Positions 18,151 through 25,720 of a DNA stretch of 64,000 bases are shown piece by piece. Under the pieces are notes generated by a model. It was not told where the DNA came from. It did no database searches and worked only from the letters and a program-made list of their open reading frames with translations. Origin of the DNA: Chitinophagales bacterium. Lineage in GTDB: Bacteria; Bacteroidota; Bacteroidia; Chitinophagales; Chitinophagaceae. Made by a program: the position numbers and the translations under genes. The stretch's first letter is position 1. Every line of letters begins with the position of its first letter. Location of the stretch: NCBI GenBank assembly GCA_017303415.1, contig JAFLBJ010000003.1:182095-246094 (forward strand), given 5' to 3'.

Positions 18151-19201
18151 TTCCTTGCATCATTCCCACCGCCAATCCTGCCACATCCTTTTGCCAGATC
18201 TGTTGTTCTTCTTTTACTTCTCCGAGGGCGGGAATATTAGGTCCCAGCATGGCCAGCCAGGTTTGCGAGGAGCCTTTGATATGCAGCCCATGGCCTGTCC
18301 ACCGGGTATCGCGTTGCCCGCGGCCATGATCGGTGGTTATGATCAGGGTCGTATTGTCTTTGTATTCCGGGGTCGTTTGTATCCAATGCCAGAGTTCCCC
18401 AACCATGCGGTCAAATTCATTTGCTTGTTGCAGGTAGAGGTCATAGCGACCCTGGTGGGCAAATTCATCTGTTTCACCAAGTCCTAAAAAAACGAAGCGC
18501 GGGTGTTTCTCGGCCATGTATTCTTTCGCAGCGATAAACGTCAGCCGGTCGTGGCGGGTATGTTCTTTTTTATAAATGCCTTCTTCCTGCAAGCGGTTCA
18601 GGTAGGCGGAAGTTTCGGTAGTCAGAGAGAGTGAGTCGTAGCCACTGTTGATGGGGAGATTTGATCTTTTTTCATTTAGAATATAGGGAAATACATCCCA
18701 TGAACTAAAGGCCGCCACCTTTCCTTCAAAATCAGGCTGGCTATTCATGTATTCCAGGATATTCCGGTTCGGGTTATTCTTTTTCCCGTTTGAAAAAATA
18801 CCCAGGTCGGTATTTCCCGTTAGTATTTCATTGTATCCCGGATAAGAGATCGAATAGGCGTTGGCGGTATTGACCTTATTGTTGTGTTGACGGTTGCCAT
18901 AGAGTTGGCCTTGTTTGGCGATCACGCGCCAAAAGAATGGCATCAGTCTTTCCCTTCTTTCTTCCGGAGTATCTCCATCATAAAGCCAGCTAAGGGTTTC
19001 CCCTTGGGGGGTATAATCTGGATCCTGGAGCAGATCAGGATCGGCTCCCTTAAACATTTCCTGCCAGCGAAAACCATCGGTAGTAATGAGGATAAGGTGC
19101 TGAACCGGCTTTTGCGGTACCACAGGCTTTTTTGGGTGAGGCTTAAAGCCCGGCGTGATCAATGAAGCGAGGATAAGGAAGCTTATCCAGTTTCTTTTCA
19201 T
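18146..19201 (-). CDS. Exported alkaline-phosphatase-superfamily protein
   Basis: A 351-residue protein with signal peptide MKRNWISFLILASLITPGF and core motifs HLILITTDGFRWQEMFKGADPD (metal ligand Asp), FVFLGLGETDEFAHQGRYDLYLQQANEFD and TLIITTDHGRGQRDTRWTGHG, which supply Asp and His ligands of the two-metal site. This places it in the phosphodiesterase/nucleotide pyrophosphatase-phosphoglycerate mutase-sulfatase superfamily. It is periplasmic or surface-exposed; the substrate is unknown. It stands alone, convergent with btuB. Confidence 0.82.
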   Translation of the reverse strand: MKRNWISFLILASLITPGFKPHPKKPVVPQKPVQHLILITTDGFRWQEMFKGADPDLLQDPDYTPQGETLSWLYDGDTPEERRERLMPFFWRVIAKQGQLYGNRQHNNKVNTANAYSISYPGYNEILTGNTDLGIFSNGKKNNPNRNILEYMNSQPDFEGKVAAFSSWDVFPYILNEKRSNLPINSGYDSLSLTTETSAYLNRLQEEGIYKKEHTRHDRLTFIAAKEYMAEKHPRFVFLGLGETDEFAHQGRYDLYLQQANEFDRMVGELWHWIQTTPEYKDNTTLIITTDHGRGQRDTRWTGHGLHIKGSSQTWLAMLGPNIPALGEVKEEQQIWQKDVAGLAVGMMQGK

Positions 19202-19281
19202 TAGTGCGGAAAAAGGTTGCGCAAAGATGGAAACTGTTTGTGAACGGAATGTTATCGGATATTTAGGAAATAGTTATTTAA

Positions 19282-19408
19282 TAGAAAGGGGTTCTCGCAG
19301 CGTTCGCAGCGAGGCAACGGTCGCTGCGGCTGTACCTAGGTCAGAAATGGAAGGGCCGCCGCGTCCGCCAAATTCTCTGCGGGCGCTGCGAGAAACCCCC
19401 TGCTATTC
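19282..19408. repeat. Inverted repeat of TCGCAGCG words before marC
   Basis: GGGGTTCTCGCAGCG at 19289-19303 is mirrored by CGCTGCGAGAAACCCC at 19385-19400. Inside the arms further GCAGCG/CGCTGC words repeat at nine bases. The whole lies in the 241-base gap between two divergent genes. No other feature is evident in that gap. Confidence 0.6.
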
Positions 19409-19442
19409 TCGTAATCACCATAACTATCGCTACCTTTAACCT

Positions 19443-20030
19443 ATGGACTTCTCCCTTAATTTCAACCAGCTTCTTACTGTCACTTTCACGCTTTTTGCGG
19501 TCATTGATATAGTCGGGTCTATTCCCATTTTGATCACCTTGAAACAAAAGATGGGTGAGATTCGTGAGGCGCGTGCCACACTGGTATCGGGAGCGTTGAT
19601 GATACTCTTCATGTTTGTAGGCGAGGGATTTTTAAAAATATTGGGCCTGGATAAAGAGGCTTTTGCTGTGGGTGGTTCCATTGTGATCTTTATCCTTGGA
19701 TTGGAGATGGTGTTGGGGATGGAGTTTTTCAAGAGTGAGAAAGATGTAAAAGCCGCGACAGTGGTACCCATTGCCTTTCCGTTGATTGCCGGTTCGGGAA
19801 CTTTAACCACGATCATGTCCCTGCGTGGGGCGCAGTACAATGAATTCACCCTGCTGGTGGCTATACTCATCAACCTGATCATCATTTACCTTGTACTTCA
19901 TTCCCTGGGTCGGATCGCCAGGATCCTTGGTCCGGCAGGCCTGCTGGCTGTACGTAAATTCTTTGGGGTCATTTTGCTGGCGATTGCGGTGAAGATCTTT
20001 GCGGCGAATGCGAGTCATTTGATGCATTAG
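19443..20030 (+). CDS. MarC-family integral membrane protein
   Basis: A 195-residue protein with six hydrophobic segments and the family motifs FAVIDIVGSIPILITLKQKMG, KILGLDKEAFAVGGSIVIFILGLEMVLG and VVPIAFPLIAGSGTLTTIMSLRG. MarC proteins are inner-membrane proteins of uncertain function; the once-proposed multiple-antibiotic role is not supported. The gene stands alone and is the last chromosomal protein gene before tRNA-Arg. Confidence 0.9.
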   Translation: MDFSLNFNQLLTVTFTLFAVIDIVGSIPILITLKQKMGEIREARATLVSGALMILFMFVGEGFLKILGLDKEAFAVGGSIVIFILGLEMVLGMEFFKSEKDVKAATVVPIAFPLIAGSGTLTTIMSLRGAQYNEFTLLVAILINLIIIYLVLHSLGRIARILGPAGLLAVRKFFGVILLAIAVKIFAANASHLMH

Positions 20031-20165
20031 GTCGGGAGTCGGATGTCCGGGGTCAGAAGTCGGGAGTCCGACGTCAGAAGTCGGCAGTCCGGCGTCGGAT
20101 GTTATAAGTTTTAGTATAAAATTCTGACTCCGGTCCCCGGACCTCCGACTCCCGACACCAGACTT
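20031..20165. repeat. 7-base GTCNNNN word array and inverted arm
   Basis: From 20031 the sequence can be cut into eleven consecutive heptamers, ten beginning GTC (GTCGGGA, GTCGGAT, GTCCGGG, GTCAGAA and so on). After a short A+T centre near 20101-20120, the reverse complement of six to seven of these words follows (20122-20158). It separates marC from tRNA-Arg. The phasing is strict, with no one-base slips in the left arm. Confidence 0.8.
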
Positions 20166-20210
20166 CTAACCTCATTTTTTCGGGCTAAAACGCTATCTTT
20201 GCCCCCCTCC

Positions 20211-20282
20211 GGCCTCGTAGTACAATGGATAGTATAAGAGTTTCCGAAGCTCCAGATACAGGTTCGATTCCTGTCGAGGCTA
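20211..20282 (+). tRNA. tRNA-Arg (anticodon CCG)
   Basis: Folds as a full cloverleaf: acceptor stem GGCCTCG/CGAGGCT with a G-U first pair, U8-A9, D stem GTAC/GTAT, anticodon loop TTCCGAA with CCG at 20244-20246, T stem ACAGG/CCTGT with loop TTCGATT, discriminator A at 20282. The 3' CCA is not encoded. The only weakness is an A-C pair at the top of the anticodon stem. It decodes CGG. The adjacent integrase suggests that its 3' end is the element's attachment site. Confidence 0.92.
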
Positions 20283-20448
20283 CACTCCAGCTAAATTAAT
20301 GGGAATTAAAAAAACAGAAAACCTTACGAAGTCATTGACTGGTAAGGTTTTCTGCGTTTAAGTACTCTTTTTAATTCCCGTGAACTCCCGTTAATTCGTT
20401 TACGGTTTTGTTTACGGTTTTTTTAAGAAATCTAAAAACGACCTTTGT
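20283..20448 (+). other. Putative attL arm region with hairpin and tandem repeat
   Basis: Directly after the tRNA: a hairpin with stem AGAAAACCTTAC/GTAAGGTTTTCT (about 20318-20353) flanked by an outer pair of TTAATGGGAATTAAAAA-like and TTTTTAATTCCC-like segments. A tandem copy of GTTTACGGTTTT follows just before the integrase start (about 20398-20423). Such repeats next to an integrase often are arm-type binding sites; the hairpin may also be a transcription stop. Neither role can be proved from sequence. Confidence 0.5.
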
Positions 20449-21666
20449 ATGGTGAGTATCCCGAGTATTGCTGTGGTGATGAACTGGAGAAATGAAAACA
20501 ATAAATCCGGACTGTATCCGGTGCATATCCGTATTAAGCAGGGGAACTTTGCACGGTATTACCGGGTCCCAACTCCAATCAAAATAAGGCATGATCAATG
20601 GGCAGGGAAAGAAGGTGCCTGGATCAAACAAAATCACCCCTTCGCCTTTGAGATCAATAATAAGATCATCGAGATCAAAGGGCTCATTAACGAGTACATC
20701 AAACGCACGGTCAACTTCGGCAAGCCGGTAACTGTGGAGGGTATCATTGCCGGCCTTACCAATAAAGGAGATAATAAAAGTTTTCTGGACTTCATGCAAA
20801 GCTATATCAGCCGGCCTCCTGAAAAACTGGAACCTAACACTATTAAGAAATACGCCACCACGCTTACGCATTTAAAGAAGTTTAAAAAACAGATCCTCTT
20901 TGCGGAGATTGACAATACACTACTCCGGGATTTTAGCCGCTTCATGCAAACCGAACTGGAACTCGGCGGTGCAGCGACAAAAAAATATTTGGAAGCTTTT
21001 AAAAAAGTGCTCCGTCATGCCCGCCGGGAGAATTATATATCGCCACAGCAAATGGAATTTCTGTTTGATGGATTAAATGTCCGGGTACAAAAAGCAAAAA
21101 GAACATTTCTGGATTTACAGGAAGTGAGGAAATGGAAATCCCTGACATTTACCGAAAACCAGCAACACCTGGAACGTGACCGGGATATGTTCCTGTTCCA
21201 GATATATACCGGGTATTATTTTAAAGACCTGTTGATATTTACAAAAGATCATCTGCAAATGGATGAAGAATATGGTCATGTGATACTCGGTGCAAGAGAT
21301 AAGAACGGAAATCAAACAATCATACCACTTTTTAAGTTCCCTTATGCGCAAACTATATTAGAACGGTATCGCTCCAGGGCATCAGATAAGTTGGTATTCG
21401 ATAAGCAGTACCTGGTCGAGGAACCCGTTTACAACCGTAACCTGAAAGAGATCGCAAAAATGGCCGGTATCCATAAAAATATTACCAATAAGGTAGCACG
21501 GCACACCAATGCGCAGTTATGGATCAGGTACGGGGCAGAAGGAGCTGTGCTTTCTAAAATGATGGGGCATACCAAGCAGGAGACTACCCGGAATTACTAT
21601 GATGTCAATTTGCCGGAGATAGTGGAAGGAACAAAGCGGGTGGATTTTGAAGCGATGGGGATTTAA
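20449..21666 (+). CDS. Tyrosine recombinase/integrase with altered catalytic residues
   Basis: A 405-residue phage-integrase-type protein of the Bacteroidota class: an N-terminal arm-binding domain (WRNENNKSGLYPVHIRI), a SAM-like core-binding domain (about 110-210) and a catalytic domain. The C-terminal landmarks RHT (351-353), GHT (373-375) and the nucleophile region TTRNYYDV (Tyr383) are present, with a beta-hairpin lysine near 285. The Arg-I position, normally TGxRxxD, reads TGYYFKD (254-260), and HxxR reads KVAR (348-351). IntDOT also lacks Arg-I. It starts 167 bases from tRNA-Arg and reads away from it. Confidence 0.88.
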   Translation: MVSIPSIAVVMNWRNENNKSGLYPVHIRIKQGNFARYYRVPTPIKIRHDQWAGKEGAWIKQNHPFAFEINNKIIEIKGLINEYIKRTVNFGKPVTVEGIIAGLTNKGDNKSFLDFMQSYISRPPEKLEPNTIKKYATTLTHLKKFKKQILFAEIDNTLLRDFSRFMQTELELGGAATKKYLEAFKKVLRHARRENYISPQQMEFLFDGLNVRVQKAKRTFLDLQEVRKWKSLTFTENQQHLERDRDMFLFQIYTGYYFKDLLIFTKDHLQMDEEYGHVILGARDKNGNQTIIPLFKFPYAQTILERYRSRASDKLVFDKQYLVEEPVYNRNLKEIAKMAGIHKNITNKVARHTNAQLWIRYGAEGAVLSKMMGHTKQETTRNYYDVNLPEIVEGTKRVDFEAMGI

Positions 21667-21738
21667 AATATGTAGCAATCCGGATGACAAAACCAGTAAG
21701 ATGAATGCTTTGAATATATTTATAATTTAAAGGTCACA

Positions 21739-22863
21739 CTATATAATAGTTCCGATTGCTGTGATTTTTTGTTCCTCCCAGTCCTTATAATTAGGAGAAT
21801 TAGCAAGAACTTCAGTCCAGGCCTCATTAAGAATCTTTGATATTGGTAAATCGAATTTTCTCAACTGTTCTGGATAAGATCGTAGGTCAATCTTTTGACA
21901 ACCCTTAATTACAGACTGACCCAAGGATTCGATCAATACCTGCGGAAAAATCTCACCATAATTGGGCGGAACTGGGTTCTTTGTACTTAAAAGAAACGCC
22001 TGCCACAATTGGTTTATCTGTTTAACCTCTTTATTAAATCCAAGTTGATTTAACATATAAAAAACAGCCCGCATTCTCGCTTCATCTGAAGGGTGACTTG
22101 GAAAATCGGCATAAATTCGATCCTTACCGCTGCTAAGCGTCGATATTTTTAAATTTGTATAGGCATATGCCGGTCCAACAAGATAAGTAGCTATAAAATC
22201 ACAGGTAAACTCCATTATCCAGCCATTCAGCCAACTCGCATGTTTGTCACGGTAAAAAGAAATCAACTTTGGGTCGCGCTGTTCATCAACAACCCGTTGC
22301 TCTCCATCCCGGTAAAATCTATCAAGTGTGGGAAGAAAGCCATCACGCAGATCTGCCCTATGCTGTTTATCGATTAGATGCCCAATTTCATGATAGAGGT
22401 CTGGAAGATTGAGAAGATTCTTTTCCTCACCGGTGGGAACTGCAATAATATTATAGGAAGGCAATGCCCAATAATAGCTTTCAGAGTTACTGATCGTTGT
22501 AATTATTGGCTCGGATTGAAGACAATTAATCTCTTTGTAAATCCTGGTAATTTTTTTCTTAAAGTATTTTTCAGGTTCTCCGTAATTAATGATCACCAGG
22601 TAACGGAATAGTTCAATTGTCTGTAGTCTTTCAGTAAACGTATTATACTTTACAATCGTAGAACTCGCAAGAGCGGGTATTTCCAGATCTCCTGATTGAA
22701 TAAGTTTTGTAATATCCTGGTGCAGCTGCTCCAACAGCTGAATAGTACGTGCAAGAAAAGCCTTATCAATTTCAGGGTTAATCCCATCACCCCTAAGACG
22801 GGCCAGCATCTTCAGTGCTGCATTAGCCTGATCAACAAAAATACCTGTTAAAAACTGCGTCAT
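21739..22863 (-). CDS. HExxH metallopeptidase, last gene of the Argonaute operon
   Basis: A 374-residue soluble protein. HEIGH at residues 158-162 is a zinc-binding HExxH. Downstream EFTCDFIATYLVGPAYAY (E218, D222) can give the third ligand, and FPSHPSDEARMRAV follows, an M48-like HPxxxxR arrangement. The N-terminal 150 residues are mostly helical. It starts with a 4-base overlap on the preceding gene and ends 73 bases from the convergent integrase. It could be a toxic effector or a protease that removes a repressor such as the operon's HTH protein. The fold class is fairly clear; the role is inference. Confidence 0.7.
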   Translation of the reverse strand: MTQFLTGIFVDQANAALKMLARLRGDGINPEIDKAFLARTIQLLEQLHQDITKLIQSGDLEIPALASSTIVKYNTFTERLQTIELFRYLVIINYGEPEKYFKKKITRIYKEINCLQSEPIITTISNSESYYWALPSYNIIAVPTGEEKNLLNLPDLYHEIGHLIDKQHRADLRDGFLPTLDRFYRDGEQRVVDEQRDPKLISFYRDKHASWLNGWIMEFTCDFIATYLVGPAYAYTNLKISTLSSGKDRIYADFPSHPSDEARMRAVFYMLNQLGFNKEVKQINQLWQAFLLSTKNPVPPNYGEIFPQVLIESLGQSVIKGCQKIDLRSYPEQLRKFDLPISKILNEAWTEVLANSPNYKDWEEQKITAIGTII

Positions 22864-23306
22864 CCTCTTGCAGTTTTTAATTTCCTGAACAAATTGTTTC
22901 TTTCCGTATCCAGGGTAGCAACGAGAAAATCCATCGACTGCAGATCAGCCTCTGTAACAGTCTGCTTTTCCTGCAGATGTTTTTGAAGACGTTTCAGGTC
23001 CTCGTCCAAGTAAACATTTTTTCGAAGCCTCGCTTTATAGTCATCCATGACGGTCAGGGGTATAAATTTCTTTTCCGCAATGGTATCATCATGTAATAAA
23101 TCAAAAACGTTCAACAAAAAAACCAATAAGTTATCGCTTGCCTGGGCAATTTCATCCGATGAAATTTTCAGGTTTGGATATTTTGTCCTGCTGGTCGCAT
23201 CCTGCAACAAGGTTTGTTTTTTAAAAACGATCACTGAGTTATTGATTTTTTCTGAAATATCGACCAGTTGATCGTATTGATTCGACAATGCACTGATATC
23301 GCTCAT
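22860..23306 (-). CDS. Small helical protein of the Argonaute operon
   Basis: A 148-residue protein of unrecognised family, predicted almost entirely alpha-helical, with charged heptad-like stretches (DDYKARLRKNVYLDEDLKRLQKHLQEKQ) and no signal peptide or membrane segment. It begins 17 bases after the Argonaute gene and overlaps the metallopeptidase gene by 4 bases, so its translation is linked to both. It may be a partner or inhibitor of the protease or the Argonaute; nothing in the sequence settles this. Confidence 0.7.
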   Translation of the reverse strand: MSDISALSNQYDQLVDISEKINNSVIVFKKQTLLQDATSRTKYPNLKISSDEIAQASDNLLVFLLNVFDLLHDDTIAEKKFIPLTVMDDYKARLRKNVYLDEDLKRLQKHLQEKQTVTEADLQSMDFLVATLDTERNNLFRKLKTARG

Positions 23307-23323
23307 AATAATTTTTTGAATAG

Positions 23324-25720
23324 TTATTCTAATGTTGATTCATCCAACTCTTCCTCATCTTCCTCTACCATGTCAAAGGTAGCAGTTAGTGGCTTTAATA
23401 AGGTATCAATCAACTTAATCGTCACTGGGAGAGAACTACTTCTATCCGGGGCTGAATAAGCCAGCATGGATTGGCAGAACACATCTTCCAGAACTTTCAA
23501 AAAATCAAGATTCCCAGATTGAAGCCGTAAATGTTGCGGCTTGGCGGTACCTCTCAACTGAAAGGGATAGCCGGTATTGAACAGGAATCCTTCTGTAGCA
23601 CTAATGATTTTATAGGCCCCTGTCACCGGATTGTCCAATTGGTCATAGTTATCTGTCTTCATGGCAATCCGGAAAGGGATAGAGCTTTGTTTATAAAGAT
23701 CAACCACGCCAAACTTCACTGTGGCTTTATTTATTAATCTATCAGCCGCAAGATCATTCACCACCCTTTCGAGGGCTTTTTGTTCTTCGCCAAAGCTGCG
23801 TCCGTCTCTCATAAACACAATACCGTTAGGATTCAGAGCATAGCGGGGTATAAATGTTTTAAGTTTTTCATAAATATGCTCGTACAAAAAATCAGCCTTT
23901 AGTTTTTCAGCTCTTCTGCCTCTGGCTTTTTTAGGAACAGAAATAGGAATAAAGAACTGATGTTCTCCATTTTTGAAAAAGAAAGTGAATCCGGCGTGGC
24001 GGCCATGAACATCGATCCCAACATATACATCATAATGCAGGTCTTTTCCCAATGCATAAGGCCATTTTCTATTCATGATCAGATGTTCCATGATAAGGTT
24101 GAACAGGTAAGACCTGAATCTGGGTTTCGCTTCCTCGGGCACCTTGTACTCACGTACCTTTTTGTCCAAAGAAGACTCGAACGGGTGGAAGTAACTCATG
24201 ATCTTTGATGCGGAGGCGCACTGGACTTTTAAGCCCGGATAGAACTTACTTTTCAAGCAATCGTGAAAAGTGCTGGCAAGGCGCTTCGCGTCCCGTCCGA
24301 GATCAGGAATAATAAATAAGGCAAAGCCGCTTGTTGCACTCTTCTCAATCAACGCCTTTTCGATTTCCTGTATCTGGAAGGTAGCCGATAACCCTTCTCT
24401 TGCCTTAAAGCGCACGACCTTGAATTCAGCAAATTTCGGAGCGAGCTTTTTCAATAAATGCTCTGCATTTTTCTTGAATGCTTCCACCTGCTCCTTTTCC
24501 ATAAAGTCGGGCACAATCAGCCATTGTGGATCAAAATCAGAATTATTCAATATCCCGTTATCTTCCAGGAAATGTTTGCGCTCCAGTCCATATTCACGCA
24601 ACTTAACATTTCCACCTTTACTGTAGTGCCCCGGTTTTAATATGTGGTCATTTTTATATTTCAAAGCCGGAACTTCGAAACTATTAATATATTCTTCCAC
24701 CGATTCTGTTTCGATTCTCAACGGATGGCCATTAAATTTGAGTCCCTGGAAAAAGGTAGTAATGCTATGAATAATCCCTTCAAATCGGCGCGAAGGATCC
24801 TTGATGGAGTATTTGTGTAATGCTCTCACCTGTTTATCCTGTGGACTGAGAATAAGTTTGGCAATAGAAGTGGCACCGCTATGTGCCTCCATTGACCGGC
24901 CTGGGTAGGTATACAGAAGAGCAAGATGATCCTCTTTCAATAATTGATGAGCCTGGAAACGATGCCTTTGAGTTTTCTGAGTAATGAAATCAAACACATT
25001 CGTTTCTGCCCCATTAAAAATAAAATTGTGCTCTTTCAGAGGATTTCCAAATCCTTGAATTTCTGCTGCATACCAATCGTCACCATTTTGATAAACCACC
25101 CTTCGGCCAAAAAGTTTTCTAAGTAATACATCAAAGTTCTTTCCGTTAACATACCTGGACAGATAATACTTATCAATATACCGGGTAGTAAGGTTCAGAC
25201 AAACATAGATAACTCCATTCCAGCAAACCAGCCGATAGGAAAAGCCACCATAAACTTCAATGGAAGAATCTTCATTCGATTGTAATGGCTTGCGGTACAG
25301 AAAATGGGAATTAGTTAATTTCCAAATCCCTTTATTATTGCCAAGCTGCCTCCTGATTTCAAAGTCCAGAAAGTTGATAACAATAGGAAGATTGCCATAT
25401 TGAAAAAACTCCGTTGGCTTTACACGATAGACATCAGGCAACTCGGTAACGGTAACGACAAACGGACCAACATCAACCCGTGATTCACCAAAAGTACGAT
25501 CCTCCGGGATAGCAATAAACCATGTTCCATCACGTTTTACAACAGCAACCGGCCCCTCAATGATGGAAGCTACGCGTTCACCAGCTTTGCGGAAATGCTT
25601 GTTAAAAACTTCCTCTTTATCCGGGCTCGATTTTAAGTCGGTCTTCACCAATTTGTATGAAAAATTCAGTTCATGCAGATTGGGTAGCCTGAACAAATTC
25701 AGCAAATGCTTTCTCGTCAT
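23324..25720 (-). CDS. Long prokaryotic Argonaute with intact DEDD tetrad
   Basis: A 798-residue protein from ATG 25720. In order: N-terminal and linker regions with YGGFSYRLVCWNGVIYVCLNLT (157-178); a PAZ-like stretch (about 205-255); a MID domain with HxxxK (H486, K490), Q500 and K506, fitting the guide 5'-phosphate pocket; and a PIWI domain. PIWI shows D570 (YVGIDVHG), E605 (the glutamate finger, 35 residues on), D639 (VFMRDGRS, 34 further) and D772 (SLPVTIKLID), plus NPVTGAYKI and LRGTAKPQHL. The spacing matches catalytically active Argonautes. The start overlaps the nuclease gene by 50 bases. An in-frame extension to 25879 adds a fake hydrophobic leader and is rejected. It should use short nucleic-acid guides to cut invading DNA or RNA. 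Confidence 0.9.
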   Translation of the reverse strand: MTRKHLLNLFRLPNLHELNFSYKLVKTDLKSSPDKEEVFNKHFRKAGERVASIIEGPVAVVKRDGTWFIAIPEDRTFGESRVDVGPFVVTVTELPDVYRVKPTEFFQYGNLPIVINFLDFEIRRQLGNNKGIWKLTNSHFLYRKPLQSNEDSSIEVYGGFSYRLVCWNGVIYVCLNLTTRYIDKYYLSRYVNGKNFDVLLRKLFGRRVVYQNGDDWYAAEIQGFGNPLKEHNFIFNGAETNVFDFITQKTQRHRFQAHQLLKEDHLALLYTYPGRSMEAHSGATSIAKLILSPQDKQVRALHKYSIKDPSRRFEGIIHSITTFFQGLKFNGHPLRIETESVEEYINSFEVPALKYKNDHILKPGHYSKGGNVKLREYGLERKHFLEDNGILNNSDFDPQWLIVPDFMEKEQVEAFKKNAEHLLKKLAPKFAEFKVVRFKAREGLSATFQIQEIEKALIEKSATSGFALFIIPDLGRDAKRLASTFHDCLKSKFYPGLKVQCASASKIMSYFHPFESSLDKKVREYKVPEEAKPRFRSYLFNLIMEHLIMNRKWPYALGKDLHYDVYVGIDVHGRHAGFTFFFKNGEHQFFIPISVPKKARGRRAEKLKADFLYEHIYEKLKTFIPRYALNPNGIVFMRDGRSFGEEQKALERVVNDLAADRLINKATVKFGVVDLYKQSSIPFRIAMKTDNYDQLDNPVTGAYKIISATEGFLFNTGYPFQLRGTAKPQHLRLQSGNLDFLKVLEDVFCQSMLAYSAPDRSSSLPVTIKLIDTLLKPLTATFDMVEEDEEELDESTLE

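Noticed and set aside
23324..25720. PIWI-RE or short (inactive) Argonaute
   Set aside because: The protein has N, PAZ-like, MID and PIWI regions over 798 residues and all four catalytic acids; neither of those classes fits.
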